This document shows positions 33,669 through 40,563 of a DNA stretch of 45,497 nt, one piece after another. Positions within the stretch are counted from its first letter, which is position 1. Each line of letters starts with the position of its first letter. The DNA comes from Armatimonadota bacterium (GTDB lineage Bacteria; Armatimonadota; Hebobacteria; CAIYQO01). The position numbers were made by a program, and so were the translations under genes. The DNA is taken from positions 1 through 45,497 of the forward strand of contig JAGUZN010000402.1 of the NCBI GenBank assembly GCA_020060775.1, given 5' to 3'. Below the pieces are notes generated by a model. That model was not told the origin of the DNA. It saw only the letters and a list, made by a program, of their open reading frames with translations, and did no database searches.

Positions 33669-33881
33669 ATGAAAGTGCGCGTGGACCGAGAACTCTGCCG
33701 GGGAGTGGCCGCATGTGTGGCAACGGCGCCCGAAGTCTTTCAATTGGATGATAAGGGCGTGGCCGTGGTCATTCACCCGCGCGGCGTCACCGACGACCAA
33801 CTCTGGAAAGCGGCCGAGTCATGCCCCTTCAACGCGATCATCCTCGAAGACGAACAGACCGGGGAATGGCTCTACCCGTGA
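33669..33881 (+). CDS. Small three-cysteine ferredoxin, probably [3Fe-4S]
   Basis: 70-residue electron carrier. Cys10 and Cys16 are six residues apart with Val13 where a classical cluster would have its second cysteine, and Cys52-Pro is the last ligand; the rest (APEVFQLDDKGVAVV ... AAESCPFNAI) matches the single-cluster ferredoxins that often serve cytochromes P450 in actinobacteria. The missing ligand favours a [3Fe-4S] cluster. Start: the ATG at 33669 has GAGGA six bases upstream; a 33654 ATG is an alternative adding five residues. No P450 or reductase gene is nearby, so its partner is unknown. It converges on scpA, stops 10 bp apart. Confidence 0.85.
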   Translation: MKVRVDRELCRGVAACVATAPEVFQLDDKGVAVVIHPRGVTDDQLWKAAESCPFNAIILEDEQTGEWLYP

Positions 33882-33891
33882 AGGGCGGCTG

Positions 33892-34710
33892 CTACTGAAC
33901 GGGGCACTCCTGCGCGGCGAGCAAGTGCAGGCGGATCTCGCCGAACAGCGTGCGCTGACGCACCGCCACTCGCCGCAGGCGCATCAGTTCGAGCATCGCC
34001 AGGAAGGTGACGATCACCTCGTATCGCGTTGGCACATGCTCCGGACGGCAGAAAATAATCTCCGTGAAGGTGGCACCCTCCGGGGCGGACGCGAGCACCT
34101 GCAGGATGCACAGCATTTGCGAGCGGACAGTGAGCTTCGGCCGCACCACTTCGCGCACCGCGGGCTCCATCGTCTCGATACGCGCGAGCACCGACTGCAG
34201 CGCCGTCCACAAACTGAACGCGTCCACCTCGCCGGATAAGCCGGGCAACGGACGCGCAAAGGGAAGATTCGGCACGATGCTCGTGCGTGAGAACACCCGC
34301 CGCTGTTCCTCCGCGCGGCGCTGCAGCGCATCCGCAACGCCCTTGTACTGCTGGTACTCCAGCAGCCGGCGCACCAGTTCCGCGCGCGGGTCCTCTTCGT
34401 CCTCTTCCTCCTCCAGCAGCGCTGGTGGCCGCGGCAGCAACATGCGCGACTTGATCTCCAGCAATGTGGCCGCCATCACCAGGAATTCCGAAGCGATCTC
34501 GATATCCAGGATTTCCATTAACGCCAGATAATCCATGAACTGGCTGGTAATGGTGGCAATCGGGATATCGTAAACATCGATCTGCTGGCGGCGGATGAGG
34601 TAGAGGAGCAAATCCATCGGCCCCTCGAACACCGGGCAGGTGATCGGAAAGCCGTTGAATCGTGAGAGTTGCTCTTCAGATAGGGTGACGGCAATCTCTG
34701 CGGCTAACAT
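33892..34710 (-). CDS. scpA: Segregation and condensation protein A
   Basis: Kleisin subunit of the SMC-ScpAB chromosome condensation complex, in the cytosol on the nucleoid. The family opening FEGPMDLLLYLIRRQQIDVYDIPIATIT is present, followed by a helical N-terminal domain binding the SMC neck, an acidic linker (EEEEDEED), and a C-terminal winged helix (ending MLELMRLRRVAVRQRTLFGEIRL) for the SMC head. From 34710 the product has 272 residues; an in-frame ATG at 34767 would add 19. Neither has an ideal Shine-Dalgarno, and AAAGGAT is too close to the longer start. scpB, often the next gene, is not adjacent. A possible -10 (TATATT, 34787-34792, minus) lies upstream. Confidence 0.92.
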   Translation of the reverse strand: MLAAEIAVTLSEEQLSRFNGFPITCPVFEGPMDLLLYLIRRQQIDVYDIPIATITSQFMDYLALMEILDIEIASEFLVMAATLLEIKSRMLLPRPPALLEEEEDEEDPRAELVRRLLEYQQYKGVADALQRRAEEQRRVFSRTSIVPNLPFARPLPGLSGEVDAFSLWTALQSVLARIETMEPAVREVVRPKLTVRSQMLCILQVLASAPEGATFTEIIFCRPEHVPTRYEVIVTFLAMLELMRLRRVAVRQRTLFGEIRLHLLAAQECPVQ

Positions 34711-34863
34711 AGTGCGTCTCGGCATACCTTGCTGCGATATCCCTGAAATTCGCCATGCATCATGCATATCCTTTATGATGCGGAAAAATATACAGCATTA
34801 GCGTACAGCACAAGCGACAACACCCAGATTTAGTGCCTGAACTGTAATAATACTGGCGAGAAT

Positions 34864-35430
34864 TCAGGCCGCGCGCGGGAACTCCGACTCAGACGTCATC
34901 TCGTCCGGCTGGTTCAGCACCAGCACCACCACGCCCATCCCCTGCTCCGCGGCATCGTGATACACCGTGTACAGGTCATGGCGAAACTGCTCGAGCAGGG
35001 TGATGACTTGCGGCATGCCGTCGTTGGCGACCTGCCGGCCGAGCAACCCTTTTACATCTTCCGGGTGGATTTCATGCGCCAGCCGCAACGTCTCCAACTC
35101 GCGCTCAAAGGCGCGCACGCGCGCGGGCGACACATAATAAATTGGCGCATTGGCATCCTGCGCCATGCGGCGGAGCCGCGACGGATGTAGCGGATCTTCA
35201 AACACGCTCAACACGCGTTCATGCTGGCGTTCGGCAGCCTGGTCCAACGGGTAGAGGGTGCTGAAAGGGATGCTGATCGGATGCTCCGTGCCCGCCTCCT
35301 GCAGTTGCGCCGGCAACAATTGCAGAAACACCGCATTCGGCGACGCCACCTGCTGCAGCGTGAGGTCGAGCTGCTCCTCTAACAGGCGTAATGCGTGATC
35401 CCGGATTAGAATGAACGATGCAATTTGCAT
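34864..35430 (-). CDS. Unrecognised cytosolic protein
   Basis: 188 residues with no family I recognise. It has no signal peptide or membrane segment. The sequence begins MQIASFILIRDHALRLLEEQLDL, has a basic/acidic central part (RQHERVLSVFEDPLHPSRLRRMAQD) and a helical second half (RVRAFERELETLRLAHEIHPEDVKGLLG), so it is probably an alpha/beta soluble protein. Start: the ATG at 35430 follows GGAGG at 8 nt, which supports translation; a longer frame to 35496 lacks a site. It lies between scpA (153 bp downstream) and comF (146 bp upstream), all on the minus strand. No function is proposed. Confidence 0.75.
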   Translation of the reverse strand: MQIASFILIRDHALRLLEEQLDLTLQQVASPNAVFLQLLPAQLQEAGTEHPISIPFSTLYPLDQAAERQHERVLSVFEDPLHPSRLRRMAQDANAPIYYVSPARVRAFERELETLRLAHEIHPEDVKGLLGRQVANDGMPQVITLLEQFRHDLYTVYHDAAEQGMGVVVLVLNQPDEMTSESEFPRAA

Positions 35431-35576
35431 TCCCTCTACCTCCGCTGTATGGGATGCTACCCGGCCGTGAGGCAATCTCTGCAGTTCAACGTGCAAAACC
35501 CGATCATTCGCGCATCAGCGTGCGCTGCAAGTGACACGCGCGGCGGCAGAGTGCTCGCATGGTGCCCGTGACCGAG

Positions 35577-36323
35577 TTACGACGGCGCATCGCGACCGGC
35601 ATCCGGCAGCAGGGGATGCGGCACCGCGCGCGCAATAGTGATCACCACCACGTCGCACGCCCGCGCTCGCTTCAACACCCGGCTGCACTCTCGCAAGGTC
35701 GAGCCCGTCGTCATCACATCATCCACCAGACCGATGCACCGGTCGCGAAGAGTCGCCTCGGTATGAAACGCGCCGAGCACATTCGTCCGCCGTTCCGCCG
35801 CCGGCAGGCTCATCTGCGGCGGCGTATACTGTGCCCGCACCAGCAGGTGCTCCTCCACCGGCAGACCCCAGATCTCAGCCAGAGCATGCGCGAGTAAGGA
35901 TGACTGATTGTATCCGCGCATCCGCAGCCGCGCGGGATGCAGCGGCACCGGGCACAAGCAATCAAGGCCCTCCGGCATTGCCACCGCGTCGGTCACAAAA
36001 CGCGCCAGCGGAGTCGCCAGCGCGCGAACGCCGTCATACTTGAACAGGTGAATCGCCTGCCGCAAGGCATCGTCATAAATCCCGGCGACCGCCGCGCGGG
36101 TGAACGGCGGCGGCGACGTGCGGCACTCCGCGCACAACTCGGGCGCCTGTGCCAACGGATCGAACGGCAATCCGCATTGCCGGCACGACGGCGGTGAGAT
36201 AGAGGTAAAGCGCGCGCGGCACGCCGCGCACACCACCGGCTCCTGCAGCGCGCGGCACACCTCGCAACGCGGGGGAAATACCAGCGAAAGCATGCCATCC
36301 AGCAATGCGGTCCATCCTCGCAT
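35577..36323 (-). CDS. comF: ComF-family phosphoribosyltransferase-like protein
   Basis: 248 residues. An N-terminal zinc-finger region has four CxxC-type pairs (PPRCEVCRAL, VCAACRARF, CRQCGLPF, LCAECRTS, about residues 18-68), followed by a type-I phosphoribosyltransferase fold with the PRPP loop GLVDDVMTTGSTLRE near residue 213 and the ComF signature CPVPLHPARLRMRGYNQS. In naturally competent bacteria ComF helps internalise or process incoming DNA; family members occur in many non-competent species, so competence cannot be inferred. No other com genes are in the window. Start: GGAG lies 6 nt before the ATG at 36323; an adjacent ATG (36326) is possible. It is divergent from tgt, across a gap holding repeat copy C. 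Confidence 0.92.
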   Translation of the reverse strand: MRGWTALLDGMLSLVFPPRCEVCRALQEPVVCAACRARFTSISPPSCRQCGLPFDPLAQAPELCAECRTSPPPFTRAAVAGIYDDALRQAIHLFKYDGVRALATPLARFVTDAVAMPEGLDCLCPVPLHPARLRMRGYNQSSLLAHALAEIWGLPVEEHLLVRAQYTPPQMSLPAAERRTNVLGAFHTEATLRDRCIGLVDDVMTTGSTLRECSRVLKRARACDVVVITIARAVPHPLLPDAGRDAPS

Positions 36324-36407
36324 CATCGTCTCCAACTATTCGCGTTTCGAAAGCGCCTTCCCGGTCGGACCACCCGCGCCTGCCGTGAGCTGCGTCGAAC
36401 GATCTAG

Positions 36408-36472
36408 CCAGCCACCATTGGCGCAGCTTCCATGGTTGCTGCCGGTGGTTCTACGAATATACGTGAGGGCAT
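36408..36472. repeat. Dispersed intergenic repeat, degenerate copy C
   Basis: Shares CCAGCC, then TCCATGGTTGCTGCCGG, GGTTC and GTGAGGGCAT with copies A and B, in the same order, with an insertion after CCAGCC. It lies in the comF/tgt divergent gap and is followed at once by an A/C-rich tract (36473-36517, repeating CTAACCA/CAACCAC) that has a counterpart 37 bp beyond copy B. Confidence 0.6.
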
Positions 36473-36620
36473 CCCACACCTAACCACCAACCACTATCCA
36501 CTAACCAACAACCACTTTATTAACAAGGGTTCCGCTGCCGCCTGTCGTATTGATAATCCGAACAGCGCACGACATCATGCGACAATGCAACTACATTAAC
36601 CGTCCGACGAGGTAATTCCT

Positions 36621-37727
36621 TTGATCCGATTAACCGTCACTGCACAAGAGGGCCATGCCCGTTGCGGCATCCTCCACACCCGCGCCGGAGTGATCGACAC
36701 CCCCGCCTTTATGCCCGTAGGCACGCAAGCCTCCGTGAAGAGTCTCACGCCGGCCGAAGTGCGCGAGACCGGCGCGCAGATCATCCTCAACAACGCCTAC
36801 CACCTTTACCTGCGCCCGGGGGTCGAACTCGTCGAACGCCTCGGGGGACTGCATCGTTTCCAGGCGTGGGAGGGCGGCATCCTCACTGACAGCGGCGGCT
36901 ATCAAATCTTCAGCCTCGCCTCGCTGCACCGCGTCACCGAAGAGGGACTCACCTTTCGCTCGCATATCGACGGCTCCGAACATTTCATGAGCCCGGAGAA
37001 AGCCGTCGACGTGCAGCAACGACTGGGTGCCGACATCATCATGTCCTTTGATCAACCCATCCCCTGGGGGGCAACGCGCGCCCAAACGATCGAAGCCACC
37101 GAGCGCACCCATCGCTGGGCCAAACGCGGGCGCGATGCCTGGAATCCGGAGACCGGGCAGGCGCTGTTCGGCATCGTGCAGGGCGGATTCGAAGAAGACC
37201 TCCGGCGCGCCAGCGCGGAGGAGTTGGTGGCCATGGACTTCCCCGGTTACTCCATTGGCGGTCTCTCGGTAGGCGAACCGAAAGATGTCATGTGGGCCAT
37301 GCTCGACGTGACCACCCCGCTCCTGCCCGCCGATAAACCCCGCTATCTCATGGGCGTCGGCACCCCCACCGATCTCGTGCGCGGCGTGCTGCAGGGCGTC
37401 GATATGTTCGACTGCGTGCTGCCCACCCGCATGGGGCGCAACGGCACCGCCTTCACCTGGGAAGGACGGCTCAACCTCCGTAACGCGCGTTTTGAAACCG
37501 ATCCCGAACCGCTCGACCCGCGCTGCCCCTGTGCCGTCTGCCGCACCTTCTCCCGGGCTTACCTGCGCCACTTGCTCAAAGCGGGCGAGATCCTCGCTAT
37601 CCGCTCCGTCAGCTATCACAACCTCGCCTTCTACCAGCAAGTCATGCACGCCATGCGCCAACAAATCGTCGCCGGCACGCTGGCCGCCTGGGCAGAAGCC
37701 TTCCTCACCGACTATCGCAACATGTGA
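36621..37727 (+). CDS. tgt: Queuine tRNA-ribosyltransferase
   Basis: Swaps guanine-34 of GUN-anticodon tRNAs for preQ1, the first tRNA-bound step of queuosine synthesis. At 368 residues it is the normal bacterial length. The active-site acids are Asp90 in LTDSGGYQ and Asp264 in MFDCVLPTRMGRNG (nucleophile), and the zinc site is complete: Cys302, Cys304, Cys307 and His333. The segment FDQPIPWGA replaces the more common FDECxPYPA, a modest variation. Translation starts at a TTG (36621), supported by GAGGT upstream and by the family N-terminus. queA and other queuosine genes are not in the window, so preQ1 supply is elsewhere. A short hairpin (37732-37746) follows the stop. Confidence 0.96.
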   Translation: MIRLTVTAQEGHARCGILHTRAGVIDTPAFMPVGTQASVKSLTPAEVRETGAQIILNNAYHLYLRPGVELVERLGGLHRFQAWEGGILTDSGGYQIFSLASLHRVTEEGLTFRSHIDGSEHFMSPEKAVDVQQRLGADIIMSFDQPIPWGATRAQTIEATERTHRWAKRGRDAWNPETGQALFGIVQGGFEEDLRRASAEELVAMDFPGYSIGGLSVGEPKDVMWAMLDVTTPLLPADKPRYLMGVGTPTDLVRGVLQGVDMFDCVLPTRMGRNGTAFTWEGRLNLRNARFETDPEPLDPRCPCAVCRTFSRAYLRHLLKAGEILAIRSVSYHNLAFYQQVMHAMRQQIVAGTLAAWAEAFLTDYRNM

Positions 37728-37807
37728 TCTTCCCTGGGTAACAGGGCAAACAAAATATTGTAATGTACGATGGACATGCACTTTTAATGAGCATTTCACT
37801 GAGCAAT

Positions 37808-37837
37808 CTGATAATTTTTGTGAATTGGTGTTATAAT
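37808..37837 (+). promoter_or_regulatory. Promoter of the subtilisin gene
   Basis: A perfect TATAAT (37832-37837) preceded by TG (extended -10) and by CTGATA 18 bp upstream (37808-37813). Transcription would start near 37844, giving a leader of about 50 nt to the ATG at 37895. The surrounding A/T-rich bases contrast with the coding DNA. Confidence 0.7.
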
Positions 37838-37894
37838 GTCTACGAAAGTTAGCGACCGCATTACCAATTAAGCCTCAATATTGGAGGGACCCCC

Positions 37895-40129
37895 ATGAGT
37901 ACGCGATCCACGCTTCGGGCAATCGTCATGTCTCTCGTGATGGTTGCGCTGCTGTTCGGTGGGCAGTCGTTCTCACAGGCGCGTGAGAACCTTAAAGCCG
38001 CCGATATGGTCTTCGACGGACAGGGCCATGCCCTCGCTGGCGAAGTCGTCGTCAAGTTCACTGGAAAAGCCCCAGAAGCGGCCATCAAGGCGCTCAACAA
38101 TACGCAAGGCGTATCTGTCCTGCGCAGCAGTCGTGCCGCCGGTGCGCATCGCTTGCGTGTGCCGCAAGGGCGCAACATGGAACAGGTGCTGAAAGCCTAC
38201 CGCCAGAGCAACCTGGTCGAGTACGCCGAGCCCAACTACATCCGCACCGCATTCGCACTGCCGAACGATCCATACTACCCCTACCAATGGCACATGGACG
38301 ACAGTGCGAACCCGAATCCCTACGGCGGCGCGAATGGCGGCGGCATCAATGTCGAACCGGCTTGGGACGTCTCGACCGGGGCCGGCGTGATCGTGGCGGT
38401 AATCGATACGGGGGTCGCCTACGAAAACTACACGGAAAGGGTCGGCAGTACGCGCAAACGCTACTACCTGGCTCCCGACCTCGCCCAAACGACTTTTGTC
38501 CCCGGGTACGACTTCGTCAATAACGATGCCCACCCCAATGATGACAACAGTCATGGTACGCACGTAGCTGGCACCATTGCCCAGAGCACCAACAACTCCA
38601 CTGGCGTCGCTGGCGTCGCCTTCAATGCCTCCATCATGCCCATCAAGGTGCTCGATGCATATGGTTCGGGCACCGACTTCGAAGTGGCCGAAGGCATTTA
38701 TTACGCCGTCGACCACGGCGCGAAAGTCCTGAATTTGAGCCTGGGTGGCCCCGGATACTCCACCACACTGGCCGATGCGGTAGCCTATGCCTACCAGCAT
38801 GGAGTCACGGTAGTCTGTGCTGCCGGTAACGACGGCGATGGCCTCAATCAGGTATCCTACCCCGCGGGCTTCGATAACTGGTGCATTGCCGTGGCCGCCA
38901 CGCGCTATGATGAAACACGCGCCTACTACTCGAACTACGGCGCATATGTCGATGTCGCCGCGCCGGGTGGCGATGTCACCGTGGACCAAAACGGCGACGG
39001 GTACCCCGATGGGGTGCTGCAGAACACCTTTAACCCGAACACGAAAAACACCTCGGAGTTCGGATACTGGTTCTTCCAGGGAACCTCCATGGCAACCCCG
39101 CATGTGGCGGGCGTGGCCGCTCTGCTGGTCTCCGCCGGAGCGAGCAGCCCGGATATCGTGCGCAACGCCCTGGAAAGCACCGCTGAGGATAAAGGAACTG
39201 CCGGCAAGGATGATTACTACGGTTGGGGAATCGTGGATGCCATGGCCGCGGTGAATGCCGTGTCCGTGCCCAACACCCCGCCCGTGGCCGATCCCGGTGG
39301 ACCCTACACCGGCACTGAAGACATCGCCGTCACCTTCGACGGATCCCTCTCGACCGATGCGGAAGGCGATCCGCTCACCTACCGGTGGGACTTCGGCGAT
39401 GGCGCGACAGGTACCGGCGTGGCGCCGACCCATGTCTACGCCGCCGGCGGAACCTATACCGTGACGCTGATCGTCAATGACGGCCGTTCGGACTCCGTGC
39501 CGGCAACCACAACGGCAACCATCACGGAAGTGAATGATGCCCCCGTGGCGAGTGCTGGACCGGATCAGACCGGGCTGATCGGCGAAGTCCTCTCCTTCGA
39601 TGGCTCAGCCTCCTACGACATTGATGGCGCTATCGTCTCCTATGCATGGGATTTCGGGGACGGCGCGACCGCTTCCGGTGTGGCCGTACAGCATGCGTAT
39701 ACGGCGGTCGGCAGCTACCTGGTTACCCTCACCGTGACGGACGATGCTGGCGCCCAGGCGACCGACACCCTCGTCGTCACCATCCAGGAGCAGCCCACCA
39801 CCCCAACCATGCATGTGGCAGATATCACCATGCAGTTGCAACAAAGGGGAACGTACTGGATGGCGAAAACCAATGTGCTGGTCGTCGATAACAATGGGGC
39901 CGCGGTGCCGAATGCCTCAGTCACCGGCGACTGGAGCTTGAACGGCACGTACCTGAGCACGGTCACCGGCTCTACGTCAACCAACGGTCTGGTGCAGTTG
40001 CTGTCGCCCAGAATCAAAACAAACTCGGGCAGTGTCTTCACCTTTACCGTCACTAACATCCAGCATGACACCTACACCTATGACGCGGCAGCGAATGTAG
40101 AGACGAGTGATTCGATCACCGTGCCGTAA
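37895..40129 (+). CDS. Secreted subtilisin-like serine protease with two PKD domains
   Basis: 744-residue exported protease of family S8. A signal peptide (about 1-30) and a propeptide (about 45-118, GEVVVKFTGKAPEAAIKAL ... EYAEPNY, fervidolysin-like) precede the catalytic domain (about 140-455). The triad is intact: Asp171 in AVIDTGV, His220 in SHGTHVAGT and Ser398 in GTSMATPHVAG. Two PKD beta-sandwiches follow (about 466-550, YRWDFGDGATGTG; 551-637, YAWDFGDGATASG), then a C-terminal beta domain (about 640-744) that may attach to the surface or substrate. GGAGGG precedes the ATG. It has its own promoter and a hairpin at its stop codon, so it is probably a single-gene unit. PKD domains in secreted proteases often bind insoluble protein or polysaccharide; the substrate is unknown. 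Confidence 0.95.
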   Translation: MSTRSTLRAIVMSLVMVALLFGGQSFSQARENLKAADMVFDGQGHALAGEVVVKFTGKAPEAAIKALNNTQGVSVLRSSRAAGAHRLRVPQGRNMEQVLKAYRQSNLVEYAEPNYIRTAFALPNDPYYPYQWHMDDSANPNPYGGANGGGINVEPAWDVSTGAGVIVAVIDTGVAYENYTERVGSTRKRYYLAPDLAQTTFVPGYDFVNNDAHPNDDNSHGTHVAGTIAQSTNNSTGVAGVAFNASIMPIKVLDAYGSGTDFEVAEGIYYAVDHGAKVLNLSLGGPGYSTTLADAVAYAYQHGVTVVCAAGNDGDGLNQVSYPAGFDNWCIAVAATRYDETRAYYSNYGAYVDVAAPGGDVTVDQNGDGYPDGVLQNTFNPNTKNTSEFGYWFFQGTSMATPHVAGVAALLVSAGASSPDIVRNALESTAEDKGTAGKDDYYGWGIVDAMAAVNAVSVPNTPPVADPGGPYTGTEDIAVTFDGSLSTDAEGDPLTYRWDFGDGATGTGVAPTHVYAAGGTYTVTLIVNDGRSDSVPATTTATITEVNDAPVASAGPDQTGLIGEVLSFDGSASYDIDGAIVSYAWDFGDGATASGVAVQHAYTAVGSYLVTLTVTDDAGAQATDTLVVTIQEQPTTPTMHVADITMQLQQRGTYWMAKTNVLVVDNNGAAVPNASVTGDWSLNGTYLSTVTGSTSTNGLVQLLSPRIKTNSGSVFTFTVTNIQHDTYTYDAAANVETSDSITVP

Positions 40130-40158
40130 AGGCAAGCTGGAGCACACGCTCTGCCTTT
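40128..40158 (+). terminator. Hairpin at the subtilisin stop codon
   Basis: AAAGGCA (40128-40134) pairs with TGCCTTT (40152-40158), and GAGC/GCTC (40140-40143, 40148-40151) extends it across a bulge. The stem begins within the stop codon and ends in TTTCCC, a short T run. Moderately convincing terminator. Confidence 0.55.
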
Positions 40159-40181
40159 CCCGCAGACCGGCTGCAATCACA

Positions 40182-40219
40182 AATCCCTCCCCCTGCACAA
40201 TAGTACAGGGGGAGGGATT
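40182..40219. repeat. C/G-rich hairpin linked to repeat copy B
   Basis: AATCCCTCCCCCTG (40182-40195) and its perfect complement (40206-40219) form a 14-bp stem with a 10-nt loop. It contains the same CCTCCCCCTG arm as the hairpin beside copy A, but here it precedes rather than follows the repeat unit. It could also back up termination of the subtilisin transcript. Confidence 0.65.
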
Positions 40220-40236
40220 CCTACTGCTCATCGCGC

Positions 40237-40314
40237 GCCGATTTCCTGCCGGCCCCCACCAGCCCGGCGTCCATGGTTGCTGCCGGCGGATCAACATAAC
40301 TGCGTGATGGCATA
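40237..40314. repeat. Dispersed intergenic repeat, copy B
   Basis: About 78 bp matching copy A in order and length: GCCG-TTCC-GCCGG, CCACCAGCC, GGCGTCCATGG, TGCTGCCGGCGG, TGCGT-ATGGCATA. It lies between the subtilisin and kinase genes, flanked by the linked hairpin on the left and an A/C-rich tract on the right. Confidence 0.75.
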
Positions 40315-40350
40315 CCGAGAGGGCGGTGGTCGTACACCCTCGCCTTCCTC

Positions 40351-40384
40351 CCCTGTAACCCTAAAACCCCTAAAACCCTAACCC
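40351..40384. repeat. Telomere-like A/C-rich tract
   Basis: A run of CCCTAAAA-like units (CCCTGTAA, CCCTAAAA, CCCCTAAAA, CCCTAA, CCC) just after repeat copy B. A related tract follows copy C at 36473-36517. It looks like a module of the dispersed element rather than a coding or promoter signal. Confidence 0.6.
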
Positions 40385-40450
40385 AACTACCACTCACGTC
40401 TGTAAATTTGTTAACCGGCATAATTAACCAAAAATATACGTCCTTACCTG

Positions 40451-40479
40451 TTGACAAAGGAAATCTTCTGTTGTATTAC
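40451..40479 (+). promoter_or_regulatory. Promoter of the histidine kinase gene
   Basis: A perfect TTGACA (40451-40456), then 17 bp, then TATTAC (40474-40479). Transcription would start near 40486, which excludes translation starts upstream of that point. The leader of about 75 nt can fold CTTCTCC against GGAGAAG (about 40509-40546). Confidence 0.7.
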
Positions 40480-40563
40480 AATTGCTGTTATCGTAAGATT
40501 ACACCTTCCCCTTCTCCACGCAGCGATAGAATAGCCCGCTGGAGAAGAGTGGATACTCCATAT

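Noticed and set aside
37973..39433. 486-codon minus-strand open frame antisense to the subtilisin gene
   Set aside because: The protease with an intact catalytic triad is on the plus strand; the antisense translation has no domain.
40351..40384. Telomere-like tract as a sign of a linear replicon end or eukaryotic DNA
   Set aside because: It is internal, short and flanked by ordinary bacterial genes; a related tract follows another repeat copy, so it fits a repeat module better.
40408..40563. Longer N-terminus of the histidine kinase
   Set aside because: The TTGACA/TATTAC promoter at 40451-40479 lies inside it, so this part would not be transcribed from that promoter.
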